DNA of 64,000 nucleotides, from contig CAZACK010000011.1 of assembly GCA_964483455.1 (NCBI GenBank), forward strand, positions 8,691 to 72,690, written 5' to 3'. Shown here piece after piece: positions 63,541 to 64,000 of the stretch. How positions within the stretch are numbered: position 1 is the first letter of the stretch; every line of letters begins with the position of its first letter. The DNA is from CAYZJD01 sp964483455. GTDB taxonomy: Bacteria > Acidobacteriota > Terriglobia > Bryobacterales > Bryobacteraceae. The notes beneath the pieces were generated by a model. The model searched no databases and was not told the DNA's origin. It saw only the letters and a program-made list of their open reading frames with translations. Made by a program: the position numbers and the translations under genes.

Positions 63541-63604
63541 AACCACCAAGACACCAAGGACACCAAAGAGACGATTGGGAATCGTCTCTTTGGTGTCCTT
63601 GGTG
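63541..63604. repeat. Repeat forming a 25-bp perfect hairpin downstream of the M16 peptidase gene
   Basis: CACCAAGGACACCAAAGAGA and CGATT (63552-63576), loop GGG, then the exact reverse complement (63580-63604). The upstream flank ACCACCAAGACACCAAGG continues the same CACCAAG units. There is no T-run after the stem, so it is not a canonical intrinsic terminator, but such a stem could stop transcription or protect mRNA 3' ends. Confidence 0.75.
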
Positions 63605-63860
63605 CCTTGAAATCTTGTCCAACCAGCCGCAGCGGCGCCCGCCCGCTCCAGTTTGCGTGGAACACGCCGATCGCGATGAAGATCGCCAGGGCTGGCTAGG
63701 AGCTTGTCGATTGTCAGCGTGTTGATGGAAGCCTGGCTGGACAGCCGGACGAACCACTGAATCCACCCGATCTCGAAGGCTGCGCTCGTCTCAAAGCTGT
63801 CGTTGGGCGGAATGCGGTGGGCGTACATCATGCCCGGGCCTCCAGCTTGGAGATTGATCG
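63605..63860 (-). pseudogene. Possible frameshifted fragment of an unidentified gene
   Basis: On the minus strand INLQAGGPGMMYAHRIPPND continues to SAAFEIGWIQWFVRLSSQAS and INTLTIDKLLASPGD in one frame, and from about 63675 GVFHANWSGRAPLRLVGQDF in another. The joined text looks like one protein tail, but I do not recognise the family. No start codon or ribosome binding site is evident. Confidence 0.3.
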
Positions 63861-63929
63861 AGCGGGTTTTGGCCCGCCCTTCGCGCTGAAGCTGGTTGAC
63901 GCCAGGAACCGGCTGCGCTAGGATTGGAG

Positions 63930-64000
<71 letters not shown>

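Overview
The window is about 64 kb of high-GC DNA from a Gram-negative, aerobically respiring bacterium, most likely a member of the Acidobacteriota related to the Solibacter/Bryobacterales group. The pointers are LpxC (lipid A), a VWFA-type protein of the kind common in acidobacteria, DUF6807 and UPF0261 proteins, multihaem cytochromes, and several short dispersed repeats I recall from such genomes. This placement is inference from gene content; no search was run. Two runs of N (10 and 100 bases) and a duplicated atpE 3' end show that this is a draft, probably metagenomic, assembly.

Layout. 0-6.7 kb: an enolase-superfamily fragment, a DUF6807 protein, a homocysteine methyltransferase/MTHFR fusion, a Sua5-like protein, a secreted esterase, and the F0 genes atpI-atpB-atpE. 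6.8-13 kb: a DapA-family lyase, a TylF-like methyltransferase, a seven-haem TPR cytochrome, a GH29 fucosidase and lpxC. 13-22.4 kb: polA, a PEP-hydrolase-like/cupin/UPF0261 triad, ackA with a small secreted protein, a pentapeptide protein, an EgtB-like enzyme and a ferredoxin.

22.4-36.2 kb (all minus strand) is the most distinctive region. A near-consensus sigma70 promoter (36178-36206) precedes 15 tightly packed genes: Rieske protein, split b6-type cytochrome b, a 1065-residue membrane-anchored eight-haem coiled-coil cytochrome, a cupredoxin-like lipoprotein, CtaB, the cytochrome oxidase genes coxB-coxA-coxC-coxC2-cox4, and four small accessory genes. This reads as one transcription unit for a complex III plus complex IV respiratory chain, with the multihaem subunit as candidate electron bridge. 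CtaB lacks the segment that normally carries the first Asp-rich motif.

36-49.7 kb: an acyl-CoA carboxylase beta subunit, a VWFA protein overlapping head-to-head with selB, an uncharacterised secreted protein, an SPL-type radical SAM enzyme, a frameshifted gene remnant, a membrane protein/winged-helix pair, uppS, a NIPSNAP protein, an MgtC/DUF4010 protein, a serine hydrolase and an aldo/keto reductase. 49.85-51.9 kb holds only broken genes. 51.9-63.5 kb: two SpoIIE-type phosphatases (one with FHA and GAF domains) around a K+ channel, nnrD/nnrE, tsaE and a Fur-family regulator, then nadD, a zinc-ribbon membrane protein and an M16 peptidase. The window ends inside an initiator tRNA gene.
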